A stretch of DNA of 64,000 nucleotides from assembly GCA_013420905.1 (NCBI GenBank), contig JAAXNY010000005.1:3658001-3722000 (forward strand). The letters run 5' to 3'. Origin of the DNA: Collybia mongolica. Lineage: Eukaryota > Basidiomycota > Agaricomycetes > Agaricales > Clitocybaceae. The notes under the pieces were generated by a model that was not told the origin of the DNA, searched no databases, and saw only the letters and a list, made by a program, of their open reading frames with translations. Positions 43,198 to 56,463 of the stretch are shown in pieces (position 1 is the first letter of the stretch; each line of letters opens with the position of its first letter). The position numbers and the translations under genes were made by a program.

Positions 43198-44499
43198 CTA
43201 CTTCAACAAGCAAGGGCTGAAAGAATAGTTAGTATAGGAAAGCCAGTAGCGGATTTTCGAAAACGCACATCGAGAATAGAACATATAAGTATCTGCATTG
43301 CGAATAGCGTTGGTAGTGTCCAGGCTCTGTGATGGGCCATACCCGTAAGCGACGTCCTGAAGCCAAAGGGGATTAGGGATTTTCAACCGTATAGTGCTGT
43401 CGAAAAGGCTCACATCGGTACCATAGGAATGAGAGAGCTCGTGAACTAAAACATCTGCTCGCCCATAACCGCTACAAGTCGGAGCGTTGGCAGGCAAGGA
43501 CCAGTATGGCGGACAGGTATATAAATTCCCCTGTCCCTCGGTCCCAATATAAAATTGTGCATATGCGAGGACATTGCTGGGGAAAACACGGGATTAATAT
43601 CTATAGGTTAGGAGCTATTGATACATACGCAGTACAATAAGTTGGACTACCATCGCAATTGGCAGCTATTTTTGAGGTGGCTGAAACTGTTGCGGCGTCG
43701 TTGATATCCTGGAACGTATCGGCGACAATCCCTACATAGCGAGCATCGGTCGTGTGGTAGAACTGTGAGAAACTAATCAAATTTAGTTTCAGCAATAGCC
43801 ATAGCACTGCTGTCGTAGCGCGTACTGGCCGTCTAGGGCCTTGGTGCGTTCAACAGCTCTGGCAGCTAATTGCTTTGCGCCAGCAAAATCGCCTCGAAGA
43901 ATCCCTGCCTGATTACCGTTACACGTGTTAAGGATTGATACGCGCTTTTGTAAAAGCCTGCGTTCAGCAAATGCAGCCACATCACTCTTTGTGAGCAAGG
44001 AAGTCAAGTTCTTGTTATATGGATAGAAGGTTTGAGACGACGCCGTCTGTTTAGAATATGGGCCGTCAAGGACTTGGAATCGACCATTAGCCCATATAGT
44101 ATGTTGGCCAGCCGACTTGAATTCGTGCGACGTGCTAAGGTCAATTGAACGGACGATAGTCTGTCCTGCAGGAATGGTTTCCCATGCGCCTGCACCAGCA
44201 CCCTCTAAATCGAAAAAGGCCGAGATGCCGTGGAAAGGAAGTTCGTCACCTGCTGGTACTGAGCCAATTGAAAAGTGAAAATGGCGGTGGCTCTCACCTT
44301 GTCCATCGAACATACGGACATGTTTAACTGGAATGGTTGACAGGATTGGGGAGTATTTCATGACAGAGATGTCGCCATCCCCAGTGTTGGTGATGCTCGC
44401 GGTGACATTAAGAGGGCTCTTTCCTCGTATCAATTGGAAATCGATCGAGGGCGCTGCGGCCACGAATCTAGCAAGGAGAGCGAGGATGATTGGAAGCAT
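43198..44499 (-). CDS. Secreted M35 (deuterolysin/lysine-specific type) metallopeptidase
   Basis: Starts MLPIILALLARFVAAAPS, a signal peptide. The propeptide-like domain (LNVTASITNTGDGDISVMKY, MFDGQGESHRHFHF, WANGRFQVLDG) precedes the peptidase. The catalytic zinc site reads VLVHELSHSYGTD, then, after an intron of about 54 bases near 43425-43370, DVAYGYG: the HExxH plus GTxD arrangement of M35. The C-terminal NAIRNADTYMFY is also typical. The exon 1/2 junction near 43800-43765 and the exact C-terminus are uncertain. Enzymes of this family digest extracellular protein. Confidence 0.85.
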
Positions 44500-45479
44500 C
44501 TTGCGAAATCCGATGTCAATTCTGGAGTCAGGGACCGCTTTTATACGTACAAGCGCGCGCTATTAAATGAGTACCATGCCATGATGGATCAAGATAATCT
44601 TGAGGGGGTTCTCGATTGTTCGGTCGAAGAGAAGTCGAGGTAGTGAAATTTCATGAATGTGCACATAATAAGGAACAATTGTGTGGATCATAGTGCGAGC
44701 GCCAGATAATCTGCCTTGTTGGTAAATATGGACAGCAGAACCCTTGAAAGAGCTTGCCAAGGACCTGCAGAGGGGTGGCGAGGAGACACATTGGGCCATC
44801 ATCCAATCCGTGTGTCTGGCAGAGTTGTGTTTCATCCTTGAGTCAGGAGATCGAAGCCTTGTCAAGCCCCCTGCAGCCAGACGATATCACTGGCCGAGCC
44901 CTAAATAGCACAGAATCTGCGGTTCCATTTTGATGACTTCAGAAGCTTAGAGTCATTTTTGGGGATAATCTTTGTTAAAAAGCACTCCTATCAGTGGCCT
45001 AGTCGAAGGACGATGTGAGCTGGTAGGCTGAGGCGTGTGGAGTAGCTCCTCCATGGAGGTCCTTTTGGGGCGCATTCCATAACCACCATCTCGCTGACTT
45101 GTTGACTACCGGAGTAGGTTTGGTGGTTTGACATCGGAGTTGTAGCATGAGAATTTCGATTAATAGGATTTGAGCCATCTGTGGTTTGTGCATAAGTCGG
45201 AACGATGGAAGCGCGTTGATCATAGTAAGGGTTAGAGGCTTAATAATTTATGCACTAGTTAAAGTGACACAACACACCGGATTCGAACTGGAGGTAAGAG
45301 GGTTACTCAGAACACCTTCCAGATACTTTCAGTTCCACTTCATTCGCTTTTATAGCCATAGATCGTGAAATTGAAAAGTGGTCCAACACTGGGGCCTGTG
45401 ACAAGGATGTTTGTGACGGGTCGTGACGGTACGCGACATTTCAGAGTTTTTGGTTGCTCTCACGTTGTTGACATCCACA
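44500..45479. other. Intergenic stretch between the M35 gene and MGM101 (divergent promoters)
   Basis: About 980 bases; short ORFs only, none with recognisable features. It must hold the promoters of both divergent genes. Confidence 0.5.
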
Positions 45480-46513
45480 ATGGCGAGTTCGTCATTACAG
45501 CGCTTATCCTGCGTTCTCGGGCGTTCTGCGAGACAGTTAAAAGCTATATCTCACCGCAACTATACTGTTCTTCCAGCTAAACCGGCATGGAAACCTCGAA
45601 CTTCTCCCACAGCTCCAGCAGCAACCGCACAAGTCAGCACCGGCGCTGGAGTGGGCAACCCGGCGACGATAGAGAGCCTGCCCAATACAGCATCAGAGCT
45701 CAAGCTCGGGTCGGAGACTTTACCGCCTCACAATGCGGAACCACTTGTCGTTAATGGAAACGGCGGTGAGGCACCCACTGACTGGTCTAAGAGCTATTAT
45801 GGCTTGTCTGAGAAGGCGTTTTCAAAGGATATCGCTGATATTCTGTTGGCTCCCATTGATCCTATGGACATTGAAATGAAACCGGGTAGGTCATCTTCCT
45901 TTGAACTGTCTCCCTATATTTATGGATCATTCATTTAGACGGTTTGATTTACCTTCCCGAAATCAAATACCGGCGTGTGCTGAACAAAGCTTTTGGGCCT
46001 GGAGCCTGGGGTCTCGCTCCGCGCAGCGAGACCAATGTTGGGCCTAAAATCGTCAGCCGGGAGTATGCCCTCGTATGCCAGGGAAGGTAAGCACCGTCAC
46101 GAGTTCGGCTTGTCGCATCATACTTATGATATTTGAAGGCTTGTAGGCATTTCTCGCGGGGAGCAGGAGTACTTTGATCCATCAGGAATACCGACTGCCA
46201 CTGAAGCTTGTAAGAGCAACGCTCTTATGCGATGTTGCAAAGATTTGGGGATTGCCAGCGAACTCTGGTGGGTTCATTTGTGATGAAACGGGGACACGCC
46301 TTTAATCTCTCCTTTGTTCAGGGATCCTCGTTTTATTCGCGAGTTCAAAGCCAAGTATTGTGTAGAGGTATTTGCAGAGCATCTACCGACCAAGAAGAAG
46401 TTTGTCTCGTGAAAGTCTCTGACCTCATCATTAAGACTAACTATTTTTACTACAGGAAGAAGCTATGGCGCCGCAAAGACCAGCCCAAATTCACATATCC
46501 ATACCAAGAATAA
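45480..46513 (+). CDS. MGM101: MGM101, mitochondrial DNA recombination/maintenance protein
   Basis: Five exons: 45480-45895, 45939-46086, 46139-46267, 46322-about 46402, about 46457-46513. The N-terminus ([20 protein letters not shown]) is Arg/Ser-rich like a mitochondrial presequence. The core reads [89 protein letters not shown] and ends [17 protein letters not shown]. Mgm101 is a Rad52-like single-strand annealing protein of the mitochondrial nucleoid. All junctions keep frame. Confidence 0.93.
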
Positions 46514-46827
46514 ATTAACATATTTCATTGTATATAATTCCAATCTCAGAATCACCTCCTGCATCAAAAATCAAAGTATTTTTGGTAGTGCAAGGGATAT
46601 ACATAATTGCTGCAATTCGTTAAGGACAGAATTCTGTTATACTTCGAATGTTGTGTAGGACCTGAAATCAAATGTCCGGTAACCACCTACCATTATTGAG
46701 TTGCAGCGAATCCTATATAACAACAAATATTGATTGAATTGCAAAGGAGAAGTTTCTTGACTATTCTTCCCCGAGAGGAATTTCAGCTGTATCTCTGATT
46801 CTGACCATTCACACTCAATCCTCCTTA
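46514..46827. other. Convergent intergenic stretch between MGM101 and the secreted zincin
   Basis: About 310 bases, AT-rich, presumably two terminators; nothing else seen. Confidence 0.45.
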
Positions 46828-47991
46828 GACTACCTGGTCAACCCACGTCAGATTCGTTGCCTGTATAACAAAGTCATCAATTAACAATTCATTCACTTGC
46901 CTCACTAAGTGCTCACCTGAGACCCCTCAATCTTGAGAGTGTCAGAACCCTCTTTTGCGATTCCATAGCGCGTTTTTAAATGCCTCCACCAGTCCCTCGC
47001 CATCCAGCCGTCAAAGTCAGTGATCTGAGTCGCCGAGCCAGCACGCATGATGAAGTTGGTGACGCCGGTGGGAGTCCAGTCATAGAAGTCGTCCAAGGCA
47101 AAGTAATGCCCTAAGATGTGTTTAAGAAAGGATAATGTAACAAAAACCTAACCTTACCGAATTCATGTAGCAATATATGGATATTTTCAGTGTTAAGATT
47201 CGACATGAAGTACTCGGTGCCGATACGAGCACCCCAGTCTCCTCCAGCTCCTCCGCCGAAGCCTATAAGGCACATCAGTAGCTAATCCAACCTTTTAATC
47301 ATCAACTCTGTACCTGGTGTCAGCCAGACGCTGAAGTCGTAGTGCCTCGCAGCACCACCTGGGCACCCAGAGCTGAAGCAAGAGAAGTGAGTCACACTCA
47401 GTACCTCCAATACGGGTAAAAGAAATGGGGGCCCCTTACTAATTGTTATCTTGATGGAAGAACCTCCCACACGCTGGATTACATTCTGGGATGCCTCCAG
47501 AGTCCCTATTCGTGTACACGTCGATGCCGGAGGTCGAGCCTTGCAACAACGAAGGGTTTGATACAGCCCATCCCACGACCGTCAGAGGCACACTGGAGTA
47601 CGGGAATCCCTCGAAGCCAACAAACCAATCTATCCATTTTTTATATGATCTCTGGATGGCAGTTTGGACCTGAGCGCGTTGTGCCTCAGTTACAGTCTGG
47701 GTGGTGCTTTCCCATCGAACGCAAACTCTGGCGGTGCCTTTAGCGGCCATGAGCTGGTCATAGCTTGAAGAAAATTGGTGTCTAACATTTGCGAAGACGT
47801 AATTTTGTTATGAAGATTGGACCTTACCCATAGTTTCTGAAGTTCGCCGGGTAGGTTGCGACTTCATGGTTCCAAACCTCTGTGAGGGGTTGAACGAGAT
47901 TACTGGGTGGGTTCCAAGTAGCCCGTTTAGCCGGAGAGGCCCATACGGAGAGTGTGAGCGCTGGAAATGCAAGCCAGGAGATCCTCTTCAT
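46828..47991 (-). CDS. Secreted zincin-like protein (HExxH), unknown substrate
   Basis: ATG at 47991 gives MKRISWLAFPALTLSVWAS, a signal peptide. Exon 1 continues LTEVWNHEVATYPANFRNYG; the next exon reads YDQLMAAKGTARVCVRWES, WIDWFVGFEGFPYSSVPLTV and IPECNPACGRFFHQDN. Later exons read CPGGAARHYDFSVWLTPG, then ENIHILLHEFG and, after an intron, the remaining zinc-ligand region and ALDDFYDWTPTGVTNFIM, FDGWMARDWWRHLK. HEFGH across the intron junction is a zinc metallopeptidase signature. The stop may be at 46905, or at about 46828 if the GTGAGC...ATACAG intron is used. The family is common in mushrooms but its substrate is not known to me. Confidence 0.75.
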
Positions 47992-48801
47992 TGTAAAGAC
48001 ACGGTGAGTGTAAATCGAAGGAGCGACGGGAAAACGGGTAGAAATAGAAAACGGGTGAACTACGGGTCAATTAGCGACTTCGATAGGCTCGACGTCGAAG
48101 GCCAATCGAATATCATGCTCTTGGCTTGACTCCCTACATTGGGCACGAGGATTGCGGGGTCCGAAGCAGTTAAAGTCGGAAAAATAAAAGCATAACTGGT
48201 GACTTGCGAGGAGACCCGTTGCATTCTACGCTCAGCCAGACTTCCATGCTGAGTGCCCCAACTTTCACTCCATGTGACCAGAACATTTTTTCCTTGAGTA
48301 TATACAAGGGAGATAGAAGCAAACAAACCGAGTTGTCCGGAGTTATTTGAAGTCGTATGTACACAAGCGAAAATGACTGATGCTGTTGATGCTAGGGTTC
48401 CCCAAGACTTCGACTTCATGAGCGGCCCGCCCATGTACTGCTCCCGCTTTGAGATCCTATTGTTGCGTACAGGTGTTTAAGTAGACCTCAACTGGTATTC
48501 GTAAAGATCACCAGTCGAGTCGTAGTTTTGCCGACGGTCCGCAAACGGGATTGCTCTGAACAACCTAGTGGCCCGCACCGTGTACTCAGACTGCTATGGA
48601 CTCCAGGCCCTGGACGGGTGGTATTCGTACATGTTGCCCCAGAAAATGGTGTTCACTAACAATGAGATTGCTATGTAAGAGAGTATTCCTTCAGACAATT
48701 CAAATGAGACGTACCTTCGTAATGATACCAGAGAGAATGTGGTTGATGGTAAGGGTGATTGGCAAGTCACGATTACGTTGTCATGTGAGCAGGCAGCGTC
48801 G
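47992..48801. other. Intergenic stretch between the zincin and the gamma-tubulin complex gene
   Basis: About 810 bases between divergent starts. A 124-codon minus ORF (48434-48060, starts MGGPLMKSKSWG) and short ORFs near 48595-48740 on both strands show no recognisable domain, so I do not call them. Confidence 0.4.
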
Positions 48802-51800
48802 ATGTTGCCCTCCACGTCCAGCACCAGTTCTGGCCTTTCTGTCCGTCCACCATCGAGTCTTTCCTCCCATCGACCGCCATCCAGCGCGTCAGTCCGGCCG
48901 CATTCGCGACTCTCTGTTCGTTCGCAAACGCGTCATACCCGCTCCAAGCTCGTACCTCTCAGTCAAGCTCTTGTTACACAAGTCACTGATCTTGAAGAGA
49001 AAAAGGGCCCAGACGATGAAGCAGATTTTAATACAGCGGTTGATTTTGTGGTGAAGAATCTGGAAGCGACGACGCTGAGTAAGGGTGCGGCCAGTGTTGA
49101 TATGACAGTGATGGACCGCCAGATACGAGGGTCAGTGCTTTTCCATCTCGCCTAAGCCTTTCCCTTATCATTAATCCTCGGTACCGAATTCTCCACAGCC
49201 ATGCCCTAAAAGCACGTATAAATTCACAGGATGTACTTGCAGAGGCGTTGGAAAAATGCTATGAAGGACTCAAGATACACATAGAAGGAGAGATTGATCT
49301 AGACAAAGAAATCAAGGTTGGTCTCGTTGAACGAATCGTCTCAGAAAGTTGAACAACATATCCAACCCAGAAATCCCGGCTGCCAGACCATCTCCAATTT
49401 CTTGTGCGTTCGAATACCTGTCGTCTAAACTACCATGACGAGTAAAGGGATACTATCAGATTAAGCTATCCGCCGCTCCAAGCTCTGCCACGGTCGCGCA
49501 TGCTTCATTATACCTCCAAAAACGTGCCAATCCACCCGTAGCTCCAGCCCCTTTGACATGGGCGTCTATCGTTGCGGAAGAGCCATTTGAAGGCGATCAC
49601 TGGGAAGGCTTATACGGATTGCCTCCCGGGTTCGTTCGTTCACGCAAGTCTGGAGAGGAGAAAGGAGGATATTATGACAGAGAGAAGGAAAGTGAGAGGC
49701 TGGATTGGGATAGTCGTTGGAGTACACCATCCCTTTCGCCTTTGAATTCGGGAGATCTAGAACTTGACGATGACGATGACGAATCACTTGATGCTAATGC
49801 CCCTTCTGTCATATCGGATGATATATACCCAAACGACCTGTCCGGTCTCTCCTTTGAAAAAGGGAGGGCACATAGAGAACCGCCACATACATACGCTCAT
49901 CGGAAGGAAGTCGAAACCCTGAAAGACAAACAGTATTGGAGGGATGACTGGAAAGGAAACAATTTGAAGGTGGGAGAGAATGTGTTTGATATCAGTGACG
50001 CGTCGACTTTAGGTGAGGAACGTCCTAGCCCAGTTCTCACATGACTGAAGAAACGCATGATTATGCACAGGACCTACCTTGAATACTATCCTTCACCATC
50101 CAGGCGACACAAAGCATCCTATCGGAGTCCCCCTTGAAGTATTATTGCAAACTGAGGTATTTTCAAGTTCAAGCAAACATTCGATGATCGGATGACCGAG
50201 CTTATATTCTCATAAGCGATATATCAATGAACAAGATGCTGTACGCGAAATCCTGATGGTACTTCAGGGCCGGAAGAACATATTGCTGAGGTGGAGAGAA
50301 GAAGATGCGGGTGGGGAGGGGGAGTTTACTGTATGATCCTAATATCATTGAATACACGTACCCTAACTATGTTTCCAGGCGGCGACACCAACCCCAAGGC
50401 TTTTGCACCTTTCACTTGGATCTCAGGAATCCATCATTTCTTCTATAGCACGAACTGCAACTACACTCCAAAGACTTCGGAATTTCGTTGCTGTTGTTTT
50501 CGAAGGAGCTCAGAACCGTCACACACACCAACCACAGCGCAAAGCAGGGTACAGTGGACCAACCATGACGCGTACGCTAGAGGCATTTGCGGATGCTGTT
50601 GCCACAGAAATCATGACACTAGATAGATGGTGCGCGCGGAGGGAGGAGGAAATGTGCCGGGCATGGGGTGGAGGCGGTATGCTGACAGGAGATGAACAGC
50701 TCGTCATCAGCCTCTTGCGGACTGAGAATGATGTCAAGAATACGTTTGAACGAACGTTCGAGGTTCTGTTGGATGTGATCAGAGACGTCTACCCTATCAA
50801 CGCCTCTTCTGCAGTTCCGGCAAGAACAAAATCTGCTGCAACGATCAGTGCGACGTTGCTTGACCGCCTCTTTGAAAGCGTACAAGAGCACTTGGAGCGA
50901 CGGGAAGGCGTAACAAGCGAGGCTCTCATGAGGGTTTTCATAAGGACCGCCGAGCCCGTATGGGGGATGATTGGCCGGTGGCTGCGTGATGGTATGGGGC
51001 TGGGTGTTGGTGTGGGCACTGGAAATGGAATCGGAACGGCGGGGGGAGGTGAACTCGACGATGAATTCTTCATCGAGAGCAGCGGGCTCGGACTTGGTAT
51101 GATGGGTATGGGCCTTCTTGACCCTGAGTTTTGGAGGGAGGGCTATGCTTTGAGAGAGGCCGTTCATTTTGATGATGATAACGAGACTGCTGGTCGGGAG
51201 CGAAGTCGTAAAACGATCCCAATGTTCTTGGAACATGTGGCTGAACTCGTTCTGGGTGCTGGAAAAGCTGTTGGGCTTCTCAGGGCCCTTGGGGTCCCTT
51301 CGTCCTCACTGAGATCGGTGACCAAGTGGAGATCATTCACCGAGTTAGTCGGACTTTCACCTCCTACCCCATCAACCTCGAACTTGCAGTCCTCGAGTGT
51401 ACGTGAAATTAGCGGGGAAACACTTTTTTCTGTGTCTATTGACACCTTGTCAAGACTTATTTACGACAGTCTGCTTCCCCAGTGCAATGCCGCAGGTGCA
51501 CTTCTTGCTCAAGTACTCGTTGACGAGTGCTTCCTATGGTCACACCTCCAAACTATCGAAGACTTATTCCTGATGATGAAGGGTGATGCTATGAGCCACT
51601 TCACGGATATATTATTCGCAAAAGTATGTTTCATGCTTGCTCTATCGATGAGTCCGACGATCAACGAACTTTCCTATAGATGGATACGCAGCAGTCATGG
51701 GGTGATTTCCATTTCTTAAATACGGCATTCAGGGATGTTGTAGAATCCAACACGAGCATCGGAGCGAAGGCGTGGGTATCAACGCCTTTGGTTCGACTGT

Positions 51801-52895
51801 CGTACCGCGGAAGCAAGGAGAAAGACAAGACCATCTCAAGAACCGTGAAAGCCATTGATGGGTTGACAGTGGAATACGCAGTACCATTTCCATTAACGTA
51901 CATATTTCGGCCCAGCAACATAAACATCTACGGCGAGATTCTCGTATTCTTAATCCAAATCAGAAGAGCGAAGAACGTGCTAGAAAGGATCCTTGTACGA
52001 GGAGCCCCCAGAGGAGAGACTTTGAGAGGGGAACTGAAAGCATTTTATGCGATGAGGAGCCGACTGAGTTGGTTTATCAAGTAGGTTTTGGTACTTCTAC
52101 GAATATTTGCGAATATTGATTTTATCGCAATAGTACCCTTCTGAATTTTCTAACAACTTATGTCAGTTCTCTGTGACGCTCTCATGATGGCTTTTGTTCA
52201 ACTATTATACCAGGTGCTTCATACACAAGTTGTGAACTTTCATGAGGCATTTCGAGCTGCCAAATCTCTTGATGAGATGATACAACTTCATGACGAGCAG
52301 TAAGTTGAAACCACCCACGCTTTGACCTTTATCTGACGACATTACAGTCTCGACAAGATCCAAGGTCGTTGCCTTCTCAAAGCAAACGTAGGGTTTTCTC
52401 TTCCGAGAGAATATTTCTAGTACTCAAATTTGTTTTTACACCCAGACATCTTCACTCCACCGGGCCATCCTGTCAATTCTCGATATGTCACTACAGTTCA
52501 GTGAATTCTTTATCACGTTTGCAGGTGATACTACGACGACCCACGACGTTTCTCGTCTTTCAATGTCGACAAAGCGCCATCGTAGTCGCCGGCAACGCAG
52601 GCAACGACGAAATGTTGTCGGATTCTCACAATCATTGGAAGGTTCATTCAATAGCTCAGACGAAGATGAAGAGGATTTCGGTGAGGCTGATATACCAGAA
52701 CCATCGTTTTCCATGACGGCATCCGTTTCATATGGAGAAGAAGGATTCCATAGCCGAATGGATAAGATGTCAACAGAACTTGATGGATTGGTCCGATTTT
52801 TGCGGAGGGGTGTGGAAAGTTTGGCTGGTGGTACTGGGGAGGCAGCTCCTGCATTCGGAGTCCTTGCTTTTGCGCTTGAAGACTGGGACAACTGA
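48802..52895 (+). CDS. Gamma-tubulin complex component (Spc97/Spc98 family, GCP5/6-like)
   Basis: Multi-exon gene. Start MLPSTSSTSSGLSVRPPSS, then LVPLSQALVTQVTDLEEK and AVDFVVKNLEATTLSKGAA. The middle has PLTWASIVAEEPFEGDHWEG and LYGLPPGFVRSRKSG. The large exon 50403-51719 reads LEAFADAVATEIMTLDRWC and SLRSVTKWRSFTELVGLSP, followed by exons with YAVPFPLTYIFRPSNINIYG, VFLIQIRRAKNVLERI and RLSWFIK, the hallmark GRIP2-type region of the GCP family. C-terminal exons read VLHTQVVNFHEAF and the tail ALEDWDN. Such proteins form the microtubule-nucleating ring. Introns were not all mapped; placement as GCP5/6 rather than GCP2/3 rests on the long loop-rich middle. Confidence 0.85.
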
Positions 52896-53597
52896 AACTG
52901 TGTAACTCGATTCAAGGAGATGTCTTCACCGACAGGATAATTGTGGCGGCGCCTTTCAGCTAGCCAGACCGTGCGATACAATGCTCATGAAATAACTCAA
53001 AAATCGCAAACCCGGAACGGACAACCATCTATCTACCCTATCCACCTTTTGCCGGGTTCTCACTCCTATAGAACACGATAACCCTCCCTTTGTGCAGCGC
53101 TACGACCTGGACAGTGACGAGTGTGGATAGTAGGAAATATCTATTCTGGTATCTATTGTTGGTTTGATCACCACGAAACATTTATCCCACCTATCTACCG
53201 GCTATGAGGTATGTGGTAGACTCCGCCATTTATGATGGGCGGTCGATGATAGTAGAAGCTGTTAATATATTTGATAACGTGAGCTTTAAAGAAGTGCAAT
53301 ACTGACCGGGTGGGCCATACTGAACCGCCGCCATACTTGTCCATCGATTGCAAAACCCATGTAATCCGGCGATATCAGATAATTATGGTAGTGCCAGAGC
53401 AATGCGGTTAGGGACATTCGGTTGTGACTGTTGCTCTGTGTTCACCGCAAACAAAACCACTCCTGTATTGGATACTGCTATTATAAAGCAGTATGAAACT
53501 GGTTGTCTGGGGTCGCATTATGGCATAAAAGGAATCCACGGATTAGGGTGGTATATCATAAAAATAAATCGGGATAGGGTGGGGGAAATTCCCAGAT
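52896..53597. other. Convergent intergenic stretch
   Basis: About 700 bases between the gamma-tubulin complex gene and the vWFA gene ends. A plus ORF at 53348-53608 is unsupported. No RNA gene seen. Confidence 0.45.
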
Positions 53598-54892
53598 TCA
53601 CGAGATAGCTTCTGCACCACCGAGATCAACTCTCCGATTTATGCCGCCCAGAAGAATTTTAATCAACGCATCACCAGTCAGCGTTTCCACTTCACCATAT
53701 TTGGTGGTATCGACAATATCCTGAGAAAGACAATGATGAGCCCACTTTCGCTATTTGAAGCCATGATACCTACTCGAATGCCGTTCATCCGCGAGAGATC
53801 ATCATCAAGCTTCGCGAGGAACCTCGTAGCCTGTGGGTCGTTTCCAATCTGAACAAATTGAATGCCAACCTGAAAAAAGATATTGATGAGGCACAGCGCA
53901 TGTGGAATACGGCAGATGGGCACATACTTGAGCTAGTGGAAAATTCCCTTTATCAAGCCGTTTGGCGTTTGCAACTATGACGCTTTCCGGATCGTCCGCT
54001 TAGTACATACTTTCAGCGCTGGATTAGGATTCATACAAAGAAAACGTACTGGCAGCACCGTCGGTAATGATTATAAAATTGACAGGCTTGATTTGTTTTA
54101 GCTGCACTTCACCTCCAGACAAGTTGGCCTTTTCAATTTTATGAATATAGCCGCGTAGCAGCTCTTCGAGCTTGGCCCCAACGGGCGTGGCACCGCTCGG
54201 TTTCACGCTATTAAACAACCTTTGAACATCTTGTTCGCTCTAAACAAAAACAGTATAAGTAAGATTATGTGACAATATCCAAGACCCCGCCTTACCCTCA
54301 TATTACTACCAGTAAGTCTGCTATTGAGGAAGTGAATATCAATACCATCTGTATCGTAACTCCCAGCCTTGCTAGCAAGTGCTCTGAGAGCATTTGTTGC
54401 CTAGGTGATAATTAGTCCAGATAAAAGACGACCTTTGAGAAGATGAGCACCTCCTTCCAGCGTCCTCCTTGCATCGACGCTGAATCATCGACAATGAGGA
54501 TCGTATCGAATCGCCTTAGTGTATCCAATGCATCTTCCGCTGTCTGCTGCCGCATTGGCACTCGGATGTCTACATCTGAAATTTTAGAGGGCTAGCAAAT
54601 GTGAAAATCGCCACTTCGACGTGCCATATGTTCTCCGATGATTGGTAGAGGGACCTGCAGTAGCCTGCGGGTCAACGAAATGAAAAGTTTGCTGAGACCC
54701 GGTGCCGACTGTCTTGTCTCTAGGTTCAAAACTCGCATCGGGATGAAGAGATGGGTTTTTGGAGGGTCCACTCGAATACGGCGGCGGGGGGCCAAGATCC
54801 GGCTCTGGCATCGAAAGGGGGGAAGTTTGCAGAGCTCTCCCCATACTATCGCGCTTGGATCTTGACTTGGATCGGGAGGGAGAGTTTCCCAT
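53598..54892 (-). CDS. von Willebrand factor A domain protein
   Basis: ATG at 54892 (MGNSPSRSKSRSKRD), a Pro-rich N-terminus (EPDLGPPPPYSSGPSK), then the vWFA domain. The first strand reads FDTILIVDDSASMQGGRW with the MIDAS DxSxS motif; then GIDIHFLNSRL, GATPVGAKLEELLRGYI, KPVNFIIITDGAAS (the MIDAS Asp strand), QVGIQFVQIGNDPQATRF, and the last exon DIVDTTKYGEVETLTGDAL to the TGA at 53598. Several introns; the junction after residue ~95 (near 54600) was not resolved and may include a model error. Fungal vWFA proteins of this kind have unknown ligands. Confidence 0.85.
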
Positions 54893-55775
54893 TCTTACCC
54901 AGTTGGAATTTAAAGTGGGGGGTAAATGTGATCAGGGGTGATAAGTGGGGCCGTTTTGTCTGTGTAAATACTTCTCTAACTGCTGTGAGGCAGTCCGTCC
55001 CAGCGGAGGGAAGATTCTATATCCAGCGCATGTTAATTTGTCTGGATATCTTATTGCCGGAGAACTCTAGGTATTTGTTTGACCTTTGGAGGCTATGCAA
55101 GTAACACCTACCGATGGTGGAACCTCAAGGAATCAAGTGCAAGGGATGATAGACCTGTATATCGTTGTTCTTGAGAAAGACATCAGCTCATAGCCAACCA
55201 TTGTTCATACTATTGTACTGTGGTTTGGCTTATATTATATACGTGTTGATTCATACGAGCTATATATCGCATAAGCTCGTTGTGGCAGTACATTTATAAT
55301 TATCCCTGCGAACGGATTCGGAACTACACAGGCCGGGCCACCCAATTGGCAATATGCTAGTGGAAGATGTCCAATTCGCTCCCTTTCCACCCTGGCAGAC
55401 ATTGCTGTAGAGCCTTAATACGCGTTAGGTCGCGAATCTAGATATACCAGCATCATCGATAACGCCGTTCCTAAAATATTTAGTAGCAACATTTCCTTCG
55501 TGCCGCCATTCCCATCAAAACCATCGGAGGTTATGTTATCGTAAAGATAGGTGTGGCCCTTAAAGTTTAGCCCCATAGTTATCTAGACTCCTGGACGGGC
55601 GAACTCTGGGGTACGGCCGCATACCATTATCGCCATAAATGCCGCACCGCTCGATAGTAAAATGAAGATCCGAGAATGGTGTCGTCGGTTCTCATTACGG
55701 GCCGTGGTGAACGCATCACTGACTCAGAACCTTCAGCTCCTGCCGGATGCATAAGCTACACACTCCGATACCAGT
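54893..55775. other. Intergenic stretch between the vWFA gene and SPC19
   Basis: About 880 bases. ORF 54751-55104 on the plus strand is largely the shadow of the vWFA first exon. AT-rich around 55200-55300. Nothing else seen. Confidence 0.45.
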
Positions 55776-56463
55776 TTATGAGGCACTTACGAGAGCTTCG
55801 ACTTCTGTTTCTAGCGCCTTGACTTCTTGCTCTAGGCGCTCTCGCTGTTTCGTAAGCATTTGAACGCGACGCGCCTCGAGCTTTTGTGCAGCTGTTGCAC
55901 CAACGACTGGACGCGTAGGTCTCGAACGAGCGGCATCGACCTTGATATATTTCAGAATGCTATATGATAGATCATTCTTGATGCCTACCTTGGCCTGAAG
56001 TAGACTCTCCTTCTTCTCCAATGCTTTCAGGCCTTGCTCTGCGCGTTCTATCAACTCATTGATTTGTGGCTCGATTTCATCAGCTAAATCCGCTTTGTAT
56101 TTCCTGACTGTGCCTTCGTCGACTAGTAAGAAGACCTATGAATGAACGATAAGTCACGCCCGGCCTCTTGTTATGCAAAAAGACTCATACCCGCTGACTC
56201 TCCAACACTTTCCGCATTCTAGGAAGATCATGTGTCCCGTTGCGAAGTAGCTGCTGCGCCTCATAGGCCTTGATAAAGTGGTATAAGACATGAGATTCAC
56301 TCGACAATGTAATACCTACCTCTTCACAGCAATCCTCCATCGCCATTACACATTCCGCTAGATTTGGTGGGCAGATGGCTTGGATGTCCCCACGGTAAAG
56401 TTCTGGGCCTCCGGAGAAAACGGATTCTCTTGCCTTCATATTTACACGCGACAGACGCGACAT
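55776..56463 (-). CDS. SPC19: SPC19, DASH/Dam1 kinetochore complex subunit
   Basis: Starts MSRLSRVNMKARESVF at 56463 and reads YRGDIQAICPPNLAECVMA, MEDCCEE, then, after an intron whose donor is within GAGGTAGGT and whose acceptor precedes GCCTATGAG, AYEAQQLLRNGTHDLPRMRK and VLESQRV. The next exons read VDEGTVRKYKADLADEIEP, IERAEQGLKALEKKE and a long heptad-rich coiled coil. Spc19 is part of the ring that couples kinetochores to microtubules. A strong donor GTAAGT sits at the end of the last ORF (LVSAS-stop, near 55788), so a further short exon is possible. Confidence 0.88.

Noticed and set aside
45265..45300. A TTCGAATC-like T-arm on the minus strand suggesting a tRNA
   Set aside because: The flanking bases do not pair as a 5-base T-stem and no anticodon or acceptor arm could be folded.
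35960..48000. Possible biosynthetic or nutrient gene cluster around the two secreted peptidases
   Set aside because: Neighbours are unrelated housekeeping genes (SPT3, DDI1, ATG29, MGM101); no shared pathway.
48060..48434. 124-codon minus ORF upstream of the gamma-tubulin complex gene
   Set aside because: No recognisable domain, signal or splice model.
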